DNA of 48,525 nucleotides from Acidobacteriota bacterium (GTDB lineage: Bacteria; Acidobacteriota; UBA6911; RPQK01; JAJDTT01). Every line of letters begins with the position of its first letter. Position 1 is the stretch's first letter. Both the position numbers and the translations under genes were made by a program. Positions 33,404-42,700 of the stretch are shown here, piece after piece. Where the stretch lies: NCBI GenBank assembly GCA_022827025.1, contig JAJDTT010000246.1:1-48525 (forward strand), read 5' to 3'. A model generated the notes under the pieces. That model was given only the letters and a program-made list of their open reading frames with translations, did no database searches and had not been told where the DNA came from.

Positions 33404-34189
33404 TTAGACTCCCATCGCAGGGTCCAGCCACCGCGCGTCGATCTCGACGACATCCCCTCCGGCTCGCGCGTGAATAAGGCCGAGTTGCTTCGCCCTCAAA
33501 GCCACTGGCATCAGTGTCATTCCGTGCCCATCGAGCACATGTGTCCACCAACAGTCGAGCAGGGACCTGCCGGCGAACCCTTCAACCGTTCCCAGCCAGA
33601 ATGCCATTGCCAGGGGTCCGGGCGTGGGAATCACTAATCTTCGCGTCTTCCGAACGCGACCTACAAGGTGGCCGGACTGAGCCCATGAACTCGCGCTGTT
33701 TCTGGCCACCTTGTCGACCACGGCGTCGTTGAGGCGCTGTCCTACAGCCTGACGGATAGTGTTGTGCAATCGCGCCCGAACGAGTTCGGCGCCCACGGGC
33801 AACCCGAGCACCAACGCAGCCGTCGAGCGTAGTAGGGGATCTCGAGCTAGAGCACAAAGCATCGCCAGTCGTGGCCGCCCGGGTACGTCCACCGGCCAGA
33901 GCCGCCGGAGGACTCGAAAGATCGGGACGCGTGGGTCGAGCGCGTATAGCTCACCCAAACGTTGGTTTGTCAGGCGTCGCGTCGCCGCGGTCGCCTTGCC
34001 GAGCACGTTCTCCTCGATGATGGCCGCCGCGTAGTCCGCGCGTTCTCCACCGGTCGGTACGATCGCCAGAAGCTCGCACAGCTCGGCTAGCATCATGGTC
34101 CGGCTGGTGTGAGTCCCTTTGGCTCCGAATCGAAGTCCAGCCTTCACTGAAGATTGCAGGGGCTCCAAATCAGCGGGAAAATCCAACAT
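33404..34189 (-). CDS. brxA: BrxA-like protein (divergent DUF1819), first gene of the BREX operon
   Basis: A 261-residue, mostly helical protein in the brxA position, directly upstream of brxB. The segment IIEENVLGKATAATRRLTNQ followed by RLGELYALD resembles the conserved N-terminal helix pair of DUF1819/BrxA, where a basic Thr-Arg-Lys-type motif precedes an Arg-Leu-rich helix. RLAMLCALARDPLLRSTAALVL and the C-terminal AKQLGLI fit the pattern too. Overall similarity is weak, and the protein is about 60 residues longer than typical BrxA, so the call rests partly on gene order. The ATG at 34187-34189 lacks a good ribosome site, so the exact start is uncertain; Met32 is an alternative. BrxA is a small DNA-binding BREX component. 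Confidence 0.6.
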   Translation of the reverse strand: MLDFPADLEPLQSSVKAGLRFGAKGTHTSRTMMLAELCELLAIVPTGGERADYAAAIIEENVLGKATAATRRLTNQRLGELYALDPRVPIFRVLRRLWPVDVPGRPRLAMLCALARDPLLRSTAALVLGLPVGAELVRARLHNTIRQAVGQRLNDAVVDKVARNSASSWAQSGHLVGRVRKTRRLVIPTPGPLAMAFWLGTVEGFAGRSLLDCWWTHVLDGHGMTLMPVALRAKQLGLIHARAGGDVVEIDARWLDPAMGV

Positions 34190-34536
34190 CGGAGGAATTC
34201 TAACAGAGAGATGTGACTCTTTTCAAAGGATAACTATTTTCGCCGGCAAACTTGCCGGCCCAATATATTTTGAATGTTATTTTTTCTGCTTTTCTTTCGG
34301 TGGCAAGGAAGTGACCGGGCCACGTAGCGATGTGCGTGCTACCAGAGGGACCACTTTCCCTGGATCCTCCTTGTCCAATCAGGGTCCTACCGAATGTGGT
34401 CTCCGGGAGCAACGCATATCGGGGTCCACCTCTGGCGGTGTCCATTTGCCGGTGTCATCATAGCTCGCCGCAAACGAATCGTTCCTTGTGACCAAGGATT
34501 CCAACGTCCACTGTGAGGTGATCGGGAGGAGTGCCC
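34190..34536. promoter_or_regulatory. AT-rich divergent region: probable BREX operon promoter with inverted repeat
   Basis: A 347-base gene-free stretch between the BREX operon (minus) and the glycosidase-like gene (plus). The section 34200-34300 is distinctly AT-rich. On the minus strand a TATATT at 34262-34267 could be the -10 of the BREX promoter, with no strong -35. Immediately downstream lies GCCGGCAA-AC-TTGCCGGC (34242-34259), an 8-base perfect inverted repeat with a 2-base centre, shaped like a dimeric repressor site near the transcription start. No BrxR/WYL-type regulator is encoded nearby. The rest, 34320-34523, shows nothing recognisable. Confidence 0.45.
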
Positions 34537-35679
34537 ATGCCGGGACGGCTCACAATCTGGGGAGGCATCGGCGGAAACAACGGCGTATTTCCCACCGAGG
34601 GAAACCGGACGATGGTCTGCGACTTCCTGGACCAATGCGCCGAAGCCGGAGTGAGCCGCTTCATTCCCGGCTACACCCCGGGCCGGGACATGTGCCTTCG
34701 ATTTGACCACGGCCGCGGAGGACACGATCCGGCAGACGTCCTCGCCGTAGTGCCCGGCTTCTACTCGGTTCACGGCTGGGACCCCCTCTCGTTCCTGGTG
34801 GAGGAGGCCCATCGGAGAGGAATCGAGGTCCATCCCTACAACGCCGTCGGCTACACCGGAATGACCGGCATCGACTACCAGAGCGGCACCCGGCTGCCCG
34901 AGTGGCGCCTGACCCGATTTGCCAACGATCATCCCGAGTTCTGGATGCGACGCCAGGACGGAATGACCTCCTTCGATGTTTCGGGATCGGTCGTCCTGAG
35001 CTACGGGACCCGAGAGTCCCGCCGGTACGAGCAACGTCCGTTTCTGGAAATGGCCCGGGACCATGACGTGGACGGCGTCCAGTTGGAGTTCCAGATCGAA
35101 TCGGTTCCGGGTCAGGTGGACGACCACGGAGTGATGGTCTACGGCTACGAGAAGGCCATCGTCGAGGACTACCGCCGGGAAACGGGCCGGGACCCCATGT
35201 CCATTCCCAACCATGATCGGGACTGGACCCTGTTTCGGGCCGGGTACGTCACCCGCTTCGTACGGGAACTGAGGCGGCAGTTGGAGGGGCTGGACCGGAA
35301 AGTGTCCCTGACCGTCGCCGTGGCCTCCAATCCCGAGACGTCCTGGAAGCGTCTGCAGGACTGGCCGGCCTGGGTCCGGGAGGGACTGGTGGACGAGATC
35401 CACATCCGTCACCTCACCGGGAATCTGGCACACATCTTCGAGGACACCCGCGCGGCTGCCCGGGCCGTCTCCGGCCGGGTCCCCCTGGTGGCGCAACTGG
35501 TCTGCTGGGGACCGCCGAAGCTGGTGACGCCCGACCAGCTCCGGCAGGGCGCTGATGCCGCCCTGGCCGCGGGAGCCGACGAGGTGGGTGTCTACCGGGC
35601 CGACAGCATCGAGCGTCTGAATCTGTGGAATGCGGTCCGCGCTCTGGCCCGAGGCGGCAGTGGGGTGAAATCGGCGTGA
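34537..35679 (+). CDS. Family 10 glycosylhydrolase-like (YddW/GHL10) TIM-barrel protein
   Basis: 380 residues from the ATG at 34537, which has GGGAGGAG 5-6 bases upstream; a GTG at 34531 is an alternative. The pattern of the GHL10/YddW group is visible: DPLSFLVEEAHRRGIEVHPY (about 86-105), DVDGVQLEFQIES at the likely active-site strand, MVYGYEKAIVEDYRRETG, VSLTVAVASN and a WVREGLVDEIHIRH segment before the C-terminal strands. There is no signal peptide, so it is probably cytoplasmic, unlike many relatives. Its stop overlaps the GTG start of the next gene by 4 bases, so it is co-translated with a PLP enzyme. Substrate and activity are not established, and it may not be a true glycosidase. Confidence 0.65.
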   Translation: MPGRLTIWGGIGGNNGVFPTEGNRTMVCDFLDQCAEAGVSRFIPGYTPGRDMCLRFDHGRGGHDPADVLAVVPGFYSVHGWDPLSFLVEEAHRRGIEVHPYNAVGYTGMTGIDYQSGTRLPEWRLTRFANDHPEFWMRRQDGMTSFDVSGSVVLSYGTRESRRYEQRPFLEMARDHDVDGVQLEFQIESVPGQVDDHGVMVYGYEKAIVEDYRRETGRDPMSIPNHDRDWTLFRAGYVTRFVRELRRQLEGLDRKVSLTVAVASNPETSWKRLQDWPAWVREGLVDEIHIRHLTGNLAHIFEDTRAAARAVSGRVPLVAQLVCWGPPKLVTPDQLRQGADAALAAGADEVGVYRADSIERLNLWNAVRALARGGSGVKSA

Positions 35680-36845
35680 TCCAAGCCCCCTTGAGCTTCC
35701 GGAAACTCCGCGAAGATCTGCCTCTGACTCGGCGGCTTGCCTATTTCCAGACCGGCTCCTACGGGCCGACGCCCGATTCGGTGCTCAAGGTGGTCGCCGA
35801 GACGATGGCCTTCCAGAGCCGTCACGGGTCGGCCTCGCCTCGCGTGACCGGCGTTCTGATGGATCAGGAGCATCGGGTTCGGCAACAACTGGCCGAATTT
35901 CTGGGCGTCCGGCCGGAGCATTTGGCGTGGACCTCCAACACCAGCCAGGCCATGCAGCGGGTCCTGCGGAGCGTGGATTGGCGGGCTGGAGACGAGATCG
36001 TGGTCTCTTCGGCTGAGCACGTCAGCACCCAGGATGCCTGCCGGGCGCTGGAGCGGCACCGGGGCGTCGTGATCAGGACCTTTCCGGCGGAAGCCGGGGA
36101 CGACGCTCTCCTCAGTGGCCTGGAGGCAGCGCTGAGGGGCCGGGCGCGGTTGGTCTGTCTCAGCGACGTCTCCACACTCGATGGCCGGAAGCTGCCTGCC
36201 CGGGAAGCGGCACGTCTGGCCCGTTCGCGGGGAGTTCCACTGATGCTGGACGGCGCCCAGGCAGTGGGGCAGTTTCCGGTGGAGATTCCCGCCCTGGACT
36301 GCGATTACTACATCGCCTCGGGCCACAAGTGGCTGCTCGGTCCCCTGGGCGTCGGATTTCTCTGGGTGTCCCCGGACCGGCTCGACCGGTTTCGCCCCGA
36401 CTTCATCCCCGATGCCAGCACCTGGTTGAAGCCGGGAGATCCTCGTCCGCCGGTCACGGCCGCCTTGCGCACCGAGCTGGGGACCCACAACTACGCCCTC
36501 CGAATCGGTCTGGGCCGGGCACTGGAGATCATGGAGGCGCTGGGTCCCGGCCGGATCGAGCGGTACGTGCAGGATCTGGTCCAGCTTCTTTTCCATGAAT
36601 TGGAGGACCGACCCGGAATCAGAATCGTCACTCCCGCCGGGCCGGGGCTCGCCTCGGGCCTCGTGGCCCTGGAGTTGAAGGATCTGACCGAGATCGAATT
36701 GCGGAATCTCATCGAAGACCTGCTGAAACGGGGAATCGTGGTCAAGTACCAGCCGGAACGGCCGGCACTGCGGGTATCGGTCGCCGCATTCAACACTCAG
36801 GAGGAGATCCGTCGTCTCGTGGATGCGCTGGACACATTGACCTAA
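35676..36845 (+). CDS. Class-V aminotransferase-fold PLP enzyme (isopenicillin N epimerase/cysteine desulfurase-like)
   Basis: 389 residues from a GTG at 35676 that overlaps the preceding stop (GTGA), with GGGGTGA about 9 bases upstream; an ATG at 35625 would run far into the previous gene. Family signs are LAYFQTGSYGPTP at the N-terminus, AWTSNTSQAMQRVLRSVDW, DEIVVSSAEHVS, VPLMLDGAQAVGQFPV (PLP-contacting Asp) and YYIASGHKWLLGPLGVGFL with the Schiff-base Lys. C-terminal ALRVSVAAFNTQEEIRRLVDAL matches the small domain. The reaction could be an epimerisation, desulfuration or lyase step. Its pairing with the TIM-barrel protein suggests catabolism of an unusual amino-sugar or amino acid conjugate, which is inference. 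Confidence 0.85.
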   Translation: MIQAPLSFRKLREDLPLTRRLAYFQTGSYGPTPDSVLKVVAETMAFQSRHGSASPRVTGVLMDQEHRVRQQLAEFLGVRPEHLAWTSNTSQAMQRVLRSVDWRAGDEIVVSSAEHVSTQDACRALERHRGVVIRTFPAEAGDDALLSGLEAALRGRARLVCLSDVSTLDGRKLPAREAARLARSRGVPLMLDGAQAVGQFPVEIPALDCDYYIASGHKWLLGPLGVGFLWVSPDRLDRFRPDFIPDASTWLKPGDPRPPVTAALRTELGTHNYALRIGLGRALEIMEALGPGRIERYVQDLVQLLFHELEDRPGIRIVTPAGPGLASGLVALELKDLTEIELRNLIEDLLKRGIVVKYQPERPALRVSVAAFNTQEEIRRLVDALDTLT

Positions 36846-36901
36846 GGGGTGAAAATAGACGGGAGGGGCGAACCAATTTGGTCCATTGAGATCTAGATGT
36901 T

Positions 36902-36916
36902 GATTGCAATGCAATC
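36902..36916. promoter_or_regulatory. Palindrome upstream of the toxin-antitoxin pair, candidate operator
   Basis: GATTGCA-A-TGCAATC is a perfect inverted repeat with 7-base arms, 37 bases before the antitoxin ATG. FitA/VapB-type antitoxins usually repress their own operon by binding such a site. Confidence 0.45.
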
Positions 36917-36952
36917 GCCGCATAGACTTGTCACAAGCAGGGAGGCTGGACA

Positions 36953-37195
36953 ATGGCAAGCATCACGATCCGCAATCTCGACGATGGAGTAAAGACCCGA
37001 CTTCGCGTTCGCGCAGCTTCCAACGGTCGTTCGATGGAAGAGGAGGCACGGGTTATCTTGCGCGAGGCGGTCGACCGGGAGGCTGAGCCGGAAAACTTGG
37101 CCAGTTTCATCCGGGAATGCTTCGCGCCATTCGGCGGCGTGGACATTGAAATACCGCCGCGTGAGCCAATGCGCGAGCCTCCTGATTTCAGGTGA
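36953..37195 (+). CDS. FitA-like ribbon-helix-helix antitoxin
   Basis: An 80-residue protein with a GGGAGG ribosome site about 8 bases before the ATG. The N-terminus MASITIRNLDDGVKTRLRVR followed by ASNGRSMEEEARVILREAV is the ribbon-helix-helix DNA-binding pattern of FitA/VapB antitoxins. The acidic/Pro-rich C-terminus would wrap the toxin. The toxin ATG follows after 7 bases. It is expected to neutralise the PIN toxin and repress the operon through the palindrome at 36902-36916. Confidence 0.9.
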   Translation: MASITIRNLDDGVKTRLRVRAASNGRSMEEEARVILREAVDREAEPENLASFIRECFAPFGGVDIEIPPREPMREPPDFR

Positions 37196-37202
37196 GGCTC
37201 GG

Positions 37203-37625
37203 ATGGTCATTCTCGATACCAATGTAGTGTCCGAGTTGATGCGTCCTGCACCCGATCCGGCGATTGCATCCTGGGTTTCGGAATGTGCGACGTCAAGCCT
37301 GTTCCTGACAGCGGTGACCGAAGCCGAGTTGCGCTTCGGGCTTGCGATTATGCCACAGGGAAAGCGCCGGGACGGGCTTGCGAAGGGTCTCGAACGGATG
37401 CTGGAAACGGGGTTTGCGAACCGCGTTCTGCCGTTCGACAGTGATGCGGCGCGCGCTTTCGCCGAGATCGCCGCCGCGCGGCGTCGGCTGGGACGGCCGA
37501 TCGCGCTAGCTGACTGCCAGATCGCGGCGATTGGCCGGGTACGCGGCATGCCGGTCGCGACGCGCAACATTCGGGACTTCGAGGATACCGGGATCGAAAT
37601 ATTCGACCCGTGGGGCGGCGCGTGA
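37203..37625 (+). CDS. vapC: VapC/FitB-type PIN-domain toxin
   Basis: 140 residues from the ATG at 37203; GGTGAGG overlapping the antitoxin stop serves as ribosome site. The sequence begins MVILDTNVVSELMRP, the FitB/VapC hallmark. PIN acidic residues are visible as D5, E42 in TEAELRFG, D101 in IALADCQIAAI and the C-terminal TRNIRDFEDTGI. All look intact, so an active Mg-dependent RNase is likely. It converges on the tartrate dehydrogenase-like gene, with 31 bases between their stops. Confidence 0.92.
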   Translation: MVILDTNVVSELMRPAPDPAIASWVSECATSSLFLTAVTEAELRFGLAIMPQGKRRDGLAKGLERMLETGFANRVLPFDSDAARAFAEIAAARRRLGRPIALADCQIAAIGRVRGMPVATRNIRDFEDTGIEIFDPWGGA

Positions 37626-37656
37626 GCGGAACGGCCCAAGCCTTTTCCGCGCCGAG

Positions 37657-38715
37657 TCAGACCTGCAGGTTCCCCAGAATCCGGTTGGTGAATGCCTGGG
37701 TGTTGAGGTCGCCGCCCAGATCCGGCGTGCCGTGGCCTTGGGCGAAGGTCGCTTCCACCGCCTGTTCGACGGCGACGGCGGCTCGTTCCTCCCCCAGCCA
37801 ACGAAGCATGTTGGCGCCACTGAGGATGGCTGCCGTGGGGTTGGCAATGCCCTGACCGGCGATGTCGGGAGCCGATCCGTGGACCGGCTCGAACATGGAG
37901 GGGAAACGGCGTTCCGGATTGATGTTGGAGGAGGGCGCCTGCCCGAGTCCTCCCGCCAGGATCCCCGTCAGGTCGGTCAGGATGTCCCCGAACAGGTTGG
38001 AGGCCACCACCACGTCGAACCGTTCCGGCCACCGGACCAGGTTCATGACCGCCGCGTCGATGTGGTATTTGGCCACTTCGATGTCCGGGTACTCGGCCCG
38101 GAGCTGCTCCAGGACCTGGTCCCAGAGGACGAAGCCGTAGCGCTGGGCGTTGGACTTGGTGATCATGGTCAGGTGGCCGCGCCGGGCGCCGGCCATCCGG
38201 AACCCGAAACGGAGAATCCGCTCGATCCCCTTGCGCGTGTGCAGGGCGGTCTGGACCGCGAACTCGTCGGGCGTGCCCACGCGGAACCGGCCTCCGTTGT
38301 CGACGTACTCCCCCTCCGAGTTCTCCCGGATCACCACCAGGTCGATGTCCTCGGGCCCCTTCCCGGCCAGAGGCGTCCGAACGCCGGGAAAGAGCCGGGC
38401 GGGCCTCACGCAGGCGTACTGGTCGAAGCGCTGGCGGATGCGGATCAGCGGAGTCAGGGTCAAGTGGTCCGGGATTCGGGCCGGATCTCCGATGGCTCCC
38501 AGGAAAATGGCGTCGCAGGGCGCCAACTGCTCCAGGTAGTCGTCCGGCACCATGGCGCCGTGCCGGCGGTAGTAGTCCGAGCCCCAGGGAACCCGGGTCA
38601 CCTCCAGGCGGAAGTCGCCGCCGTCCTGCACCGCATCCAATACGCGGAGCGTCTCCGCCGTGACCTCCTGGCCGATGCCATCGCCCGGGTAGGCCGTGAT
38701 CCGATAACTTTGCAT
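37657..38715 (-). CDS. ttuC: Tartrate/D-malate dehydrogenase-like oxidative decarboxylase
   Basis: A 352-residue member of the isocitrate/isopropylmalate dehydrogenase family. The combination WGSDYYRRHGAMVPDDYLEQL, APCDAIFLGAIGDP, CVRPARLFPGV and VVIRENSEGEYVDNGGR points to the tartrate dehydrogenase/D-malate dehydrogenase (TtuC/DmlA) branch rather than LeuB. Catalytic Tyr (in GEYV), Lys (in ITKSNAQRYG) and metal-binding Asp residues (in ASNLFGDILTDL) are present, as is EPVHGSAPDIAGQGIANP. It would oxidise and decarboxylate tartrate or D-malate with NAD+ and a divalent metal in the cytoplasm. The EamA transporter gene lies upstream on the same strand across a hairpin repeat, so cotranscription is uncertain. 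Confidence 0.88.
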   Translation of the reverse strand: MQSYRITAYPGDGIGQEVTAETLRVLDAVQDGGDFRLEVTRVPWGSDYYRRHGAMVPDDYLEQLAPCDAIFLGAIGDPARIPDHLTLTPLIRIRQRFDQYACVRPARLFPGVRTPLAGKGPEDIDLVVIRENSEGEYVDNGGRFRVGTPDEFAVQTALHTRKGIERILRFGFRMAGARRGHLTMITKSNAQRYGFVLWDQVLEQLRAEYPDIEVAKYHIDAAVMNLVRWPERFDVVVASNLFGDILTDLTGILAGGLGQAPSSNINPERRFPSMFEPVHGSAPDIAGQGIANPTAAILSGANMLRWLGEERAAVAVEQAVEATFAQGHGTPDLGGDLNTQAFTNRILGNLQV

Positions 38716-38751
38716 GGCGTTCTCCGTGGATGTCGAGAGGGTTCAGGTTAG

Positions 38752-38778
38752 CAGTCCGTGGCGAAAGTCGCCACGGAC
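38752..38778. repeat. Compact hairpin sharing the terminal sequence of the 2547-2704 palindrome
   Basis: GTCCGTGGCGA-AAG-TCGCCACGGAC (38754-38778) is a perfect 11-base stem with a 3-base loop. Its first 18 bases (38752-38769, CAGTCCGTGGCGAAAGTC) match the terminal arm of the 158-base palindrome at 17 of 18 positions. It looks like that element with its interior deleted. It lies between the EamA stop and the dehydrogenase start and could also attenuate read-through. Confidence 0.75.
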
Positions 38779-38781
38779 GGT

Positions 38782-39657
38782 TCACGATCGCCCCAGGCGC
38801 TGTTGGAGAAGGATCCCGCAGATGATCAGGGCCAGGCCGGCCAGCGTGGATGGAAGGATCGTTTCACCCACTAGCATCCGGATGAAAACCAGTGAAAGGA
38901 AGGGGGAGAGAAAGACCAGATTGCTGACCCGGGCGGTGGCGCCGGCCAGTTCCAGCGCCTTGAGCCAGAGCAGAAAGGTCAGACCCATTTCGAACAGTCC
39001 GGAATAGACGCCTCCCAGCAATCCCGGCCATGCGGGCAGCCGGATCCCCTCTCCCAGAAGAACCGTAGCCAGGATGAACACGGAGCCGAATCCGAAGCTG
39101 AGGAAGAGTTTCAGGGCTGGGTCGCGCCGGTCCCGCAGGTTGAAGATCCAGAACAGGGCCCAGATCAGGGAGGAGCCCAAAGCCAGGGAGGAGCCCAGGG
39201 GATGGGAGACGCCCAGGCTGGCCAGATCTCCTCGCGTCGCGATCATGATCACTCCGGAGAAGCTGACCAGGATGGCCGCCAGGCTACCTGCTCCGATCCG
39301 CTGTCCCAGTAGAGGCAGTGAGAGAAGGACCAGGACCACGGGCCAGGTGTAGTTCAGCGCCAGGGCTTCCTGGGCCGGGAGCAGGGAGTAGGCCTTGAAC
39401 AGGACCAGGTAGTAGAGAAACGGGTTCAGGGCGCCGAGAGTAGCGGAACAGAGGAGTTCGCGGCCGGAGACCCGGCGCAAGAGGGAGACCTTCCCCTGTG
39501 CGGCCAGGACGATGAAGAGGACCAGAAATGCCGTCCAGGAGGAGATCAGGAGCAGGTGGAGCACGTCCACGTGCCGCAGGGTGAGCTTGAAGACGGAGGC
39601 GACGGTGGACCAGAGGAGGACGGCGGACAGGGCGTAGAGCCACACTCGGCCGGGCAT
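38782..39657 (-). CDS. EamA/DMT family transporter
   Basis: A 291-residue protein with about ten hydrophobic helices in two similar halves, the layout of the drug/metabolite transporter superfamily. The N-terminus WLYALSAVLLWSTVASVFKL is the typical first EamA helix with its Trp-Ser/Thr motif. ALNYTWPVVLVLLSLPLLGQRI and the end-of-half LSPFLSLVFIRMLVGETI-type helix (FLSPFLSLVFIRMLVGETIL) are the paired EamA signatures. Substrate is unknown; export of an amino acid or metabolite is common in the family. Downstream on the same strand, beyond a hairpin repeat, is the tartrate/malate dehydrogenase-like gene. Confidence 0.9.
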   Translation of the reverse strand: MPGRVWLYALSAVLLWSTVASVFKLTLRHVDVLHLLLISSWTAFLVLFIVLAAQGKVSLLRRVSGRELLCSATLGALNPFLYYLVLFKAYSLLPAQEALALNYTWPVVLVLLSLPLLGQRIGAGSLAAILVSFSGVIMIATRGDLASLGVSHPLGSSLALGSSLIWALFWIFNLRDRRDPALKLFLSFGFGSVFILATVLLGEGIRLPAWPGLLGGVYSGLFEMGLTFLLWLKALELAGATARVSNLVFLSPFLSLVFIRMLVGETILPSTLAGLALIICGILLQQRLGRS

Positions 39658-39739
39658 GGCCTGGATTTTCCCAGGATGCCGGAGAGGATGCCACCGTCGG
39701 CCAGCGTCTGTCGGCCTTCGGAGGTTGCCTTGCGGCCTG

Positions 39740-42700
39740 TCAGCCGCCCTGCACGATTCTGTCCACGCGGCCGGAGCTCATGAAGACGACCAGCCCGGTT
39801 TTAGCGGTCGTCGCTCGAAGATATTCACGGACCTGCTGGTGGTACATGGCAACCTGCTTTCTGCCGGGCATCACGTCGCTCTTCCAGTCCACCACCACGT
39901 CGATGCGTCCCTTCCCATCGATGGCGACGGCGTCGGCAATCCCCGCCGTGAGGGATACCGTCGAACCCTCGACGTCACTGGCGTAGACCGGATATTCGGG
40001 AACGAGCCGCGGCCGGAGGGCGGCGACCTCGGGAAGCCGCAAGGTTCGCACCACGGTGGCTGCCATCTCGGCACTGGACGGCCCCGCCGCCGCATCTTCC
40101 CCATCGTCAAGGCCCAATTGGCCGATCAGTCCGGCGGCTCGCGCCCGCACGGTGTCCTCATCCGCTTGGATTTCTCCGGTCAGGAGTTCCTCCATCAGTT
40201 TGTGCAGGATCAGTCCGCGGGTCCATCCTCCTTGGACCGGCGTCTCTTGCGCCCCCTCCGGAACGGCTTCCAGCGTTGCCTCAATACCGGCAAATACGGC
40301 CCCCTCTTCTTTCTCCGGTTCCACAGGCGCCTCATGACGGGACGGTCGCTTCCACGAAATCTGCCGCTGATTGGAGTGAATCTCGGCAGCTTCCCGATTC
40401 CAGGTGGCGAGGTCCTGAACGTTGGGACTGGAGCCGCGACGCGGACTCGGAGATCCTCCGAACTCTCCGCCGGCGGAAATCGACGGAAGGCAATCGAGAT
40501 CGATGTCAATCAGGCTGAGCCAGTCGTGTGGAATCCTCGCGTTCTGCCTGGGGAGCAGCAGCAGGTCCCGTGCCCGGGTCAGCGCGACGTACCAGAGACG
40601 GACCCGTTCCGCCATCAGCTCCGCTTCTTCCTCCGAGCGGACTTCCGAATATTCGGGGCTCGAAAAGAGGCGGCTCTTGATGTGGATGCTGTCGTCCCGG
40701 CGCCCGTAGAGGAATCCCGTCACCCGCCGCGGTGTGGTCGTCGAGTTGATGGGAATCACGATGGGCCACTCGAGCCCCTTCGCCGAATGCATGGTGATGA
40801 TCGACACCGCGTCGGCTGCGGCGTCGGGACGGCCCTCGGCTTGCGCGTCCTGGTCGTTCCAGCGCTGCCAGAGGGCGCGGGCGAAGTCGCCGATTCCACG
40901 GCCCGCATAGGCTCGCGCCATTTCCAGGACCAACTCCACGTTGGCGAGGGCCCGTTCGGCTCCTCGCGGATGGCGAGCCTTCAGAATGGAATTCACGTGC
41001 AGTTCTTCGACCGCTTCCACCAGGAGATGGTACGGGGTCAGTCTACGGGCCTTTCGCGCCAGGTTCTGCAATATCTCCAGGGTTCTTCGGAGCACGAGGT
41101 TGCCGATGGAATCCAGGTCGGTCCAGAGCGAGAGGCGGTCGGCGCCCTTCGTCTTGAGACCGTGGCCCGAGTCGCCGCATTCGGCTTGGACATGGAGCGC
41201 CTCGATCTCGTCGGCGATCTCTTCTTCAGTAAGGCCCACCAGGGGGCCCCGAATCAGAGCCCCCAGCGCCAGCGTGTCACGGGCATCGGCGATGACTCGC
41301 GCGATGGCGATCAGGTCCTGGACCTCCTGCCGGCGAAAAAAGCCCTTTCCGGCCTGAGTGGCGATGGGAATCTCCAGGTCCTCGAAGGCCTGCTCATAGA
41401 TCCAGAGACTGGTTCCGGTGGGGGCGAGCAGAGCGATGTCTCCGGCCTTCGCCGGCCGGAGTGACTCCTCCTGCTTATCCCAAACCGGACAGGCTCCGAT
41501 GAGGTCGGCGGCGATGGCGGCCACGGCCTGGGCCTCTTTCCGGCGGACACGGTGGACGCTCAGTTTCCCCCGGGCATTCCTGTCCGACGCATCCAGCTCG
41601 ATGTCGAACGCGGCGACGCAGGGTTGGCCATCACCCTGGCGTGTCGCCTCGAGAGGCGTGAAGCCAGGCTGGTCCCGGGACTCGTCGAGCATCCGCTCGA
41701 AATGCCGATTGACGTATTCCAGGATCGGCCTCCGGGTGCGGAAATTGGCTGTCACGTCCAGGATGGCGGCCGGGTCATGACGCTCCAGAGCCTTTTTTGC
41801 CAGCAAGTAGGTGTTGACGTCCGCACCCCGGAACCGGTAAATGGCCTGTTTCGGATCTCCCACGACAAACAGTGCCCCCGGACGAATGATCCGGTCGTGC
41901 CAGGGCGAAGCGGGATCTCCCTCTCCGGCAAGCCTCCAAATGATCTCGGACTGCAGGGGATCGGTGTCCTGAAACTCGTCTACCAGGATGCGGGGATAGC
42001 GGCGCGCCAGCGCCTTCCGCACGGATTCGTTGTCTCTCAGGAGGTCTCGCGCCTGGTACAGCAGGTCGTCGAAATCAAGAAGAGCGGCGTTTCGCTTGTA
42101 GTCGCGGTAGAGCTCGCGGAGCCGGTCGAACTCCGCCACGAACAGCGCCGACGCCAGGGCGTCGAGCTGAGTCCGAAACCTCGCATAAGCCATGGAGCAG
42201 GTATCGTAACGAGCATTCCCGGCCGCACTCAGTTGCTCTCCCAACGCGACGCTTCCGCCAATGGCCGCGGCCGCGTTCCTCCATTTTGTCTTGCGACGCC
42301 ACTGCTTGAACTCAGGTGTCCCCCGTTTGCAGGCGGAGGGGGGTTGATGGTCCAGAAGCGCCGCCAGGGACCGGCCGGTCAAGCGCTGCCTGCCCGCCTC
42401 TCCCACGAGATCGGCGACCCGGAGAAGATCCTGGATCATTGCCGCGGTATCCGGCTCCTCCACGCCGCAGTTCCGGTACCAGGCGGCAAGCTCGTCCGTG
42501 GTTTCCACGAGCCGTTCGAAGACCGACGAATCGACCTCGGCCGGGGCGGCTTGAGCGGTGCGGTGCTCCTTCAGGAAATGAGCCGTCTGCCTGACGAGCC
42601 GCAGTGTTTCGTCCGGCGCCGCCAGCACTAGGGCGGCCAGGAAATCGGACTCCTCGCCGGCGTCCCCGATGGGAGGAATGCGCCCCAGGCCTTCGGCGCC

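Noticed and set aside
10798-34189. DISARM or type I restriction-modification as the identity of the defence operon
   Set aside because: There is no DrmA/B helicase and no HsdR/HsdS; BrxB, BrxC, PglX, PglZ and BrxL together identify BREX.
36893-38785. 630-residue minus-strand ORF spanning the toxin-antitoxin pair and the dehydrogenase
   Set aside because: It overlaps three well-supported genes and is low-complexity Arg/Pro/Gly sequence.
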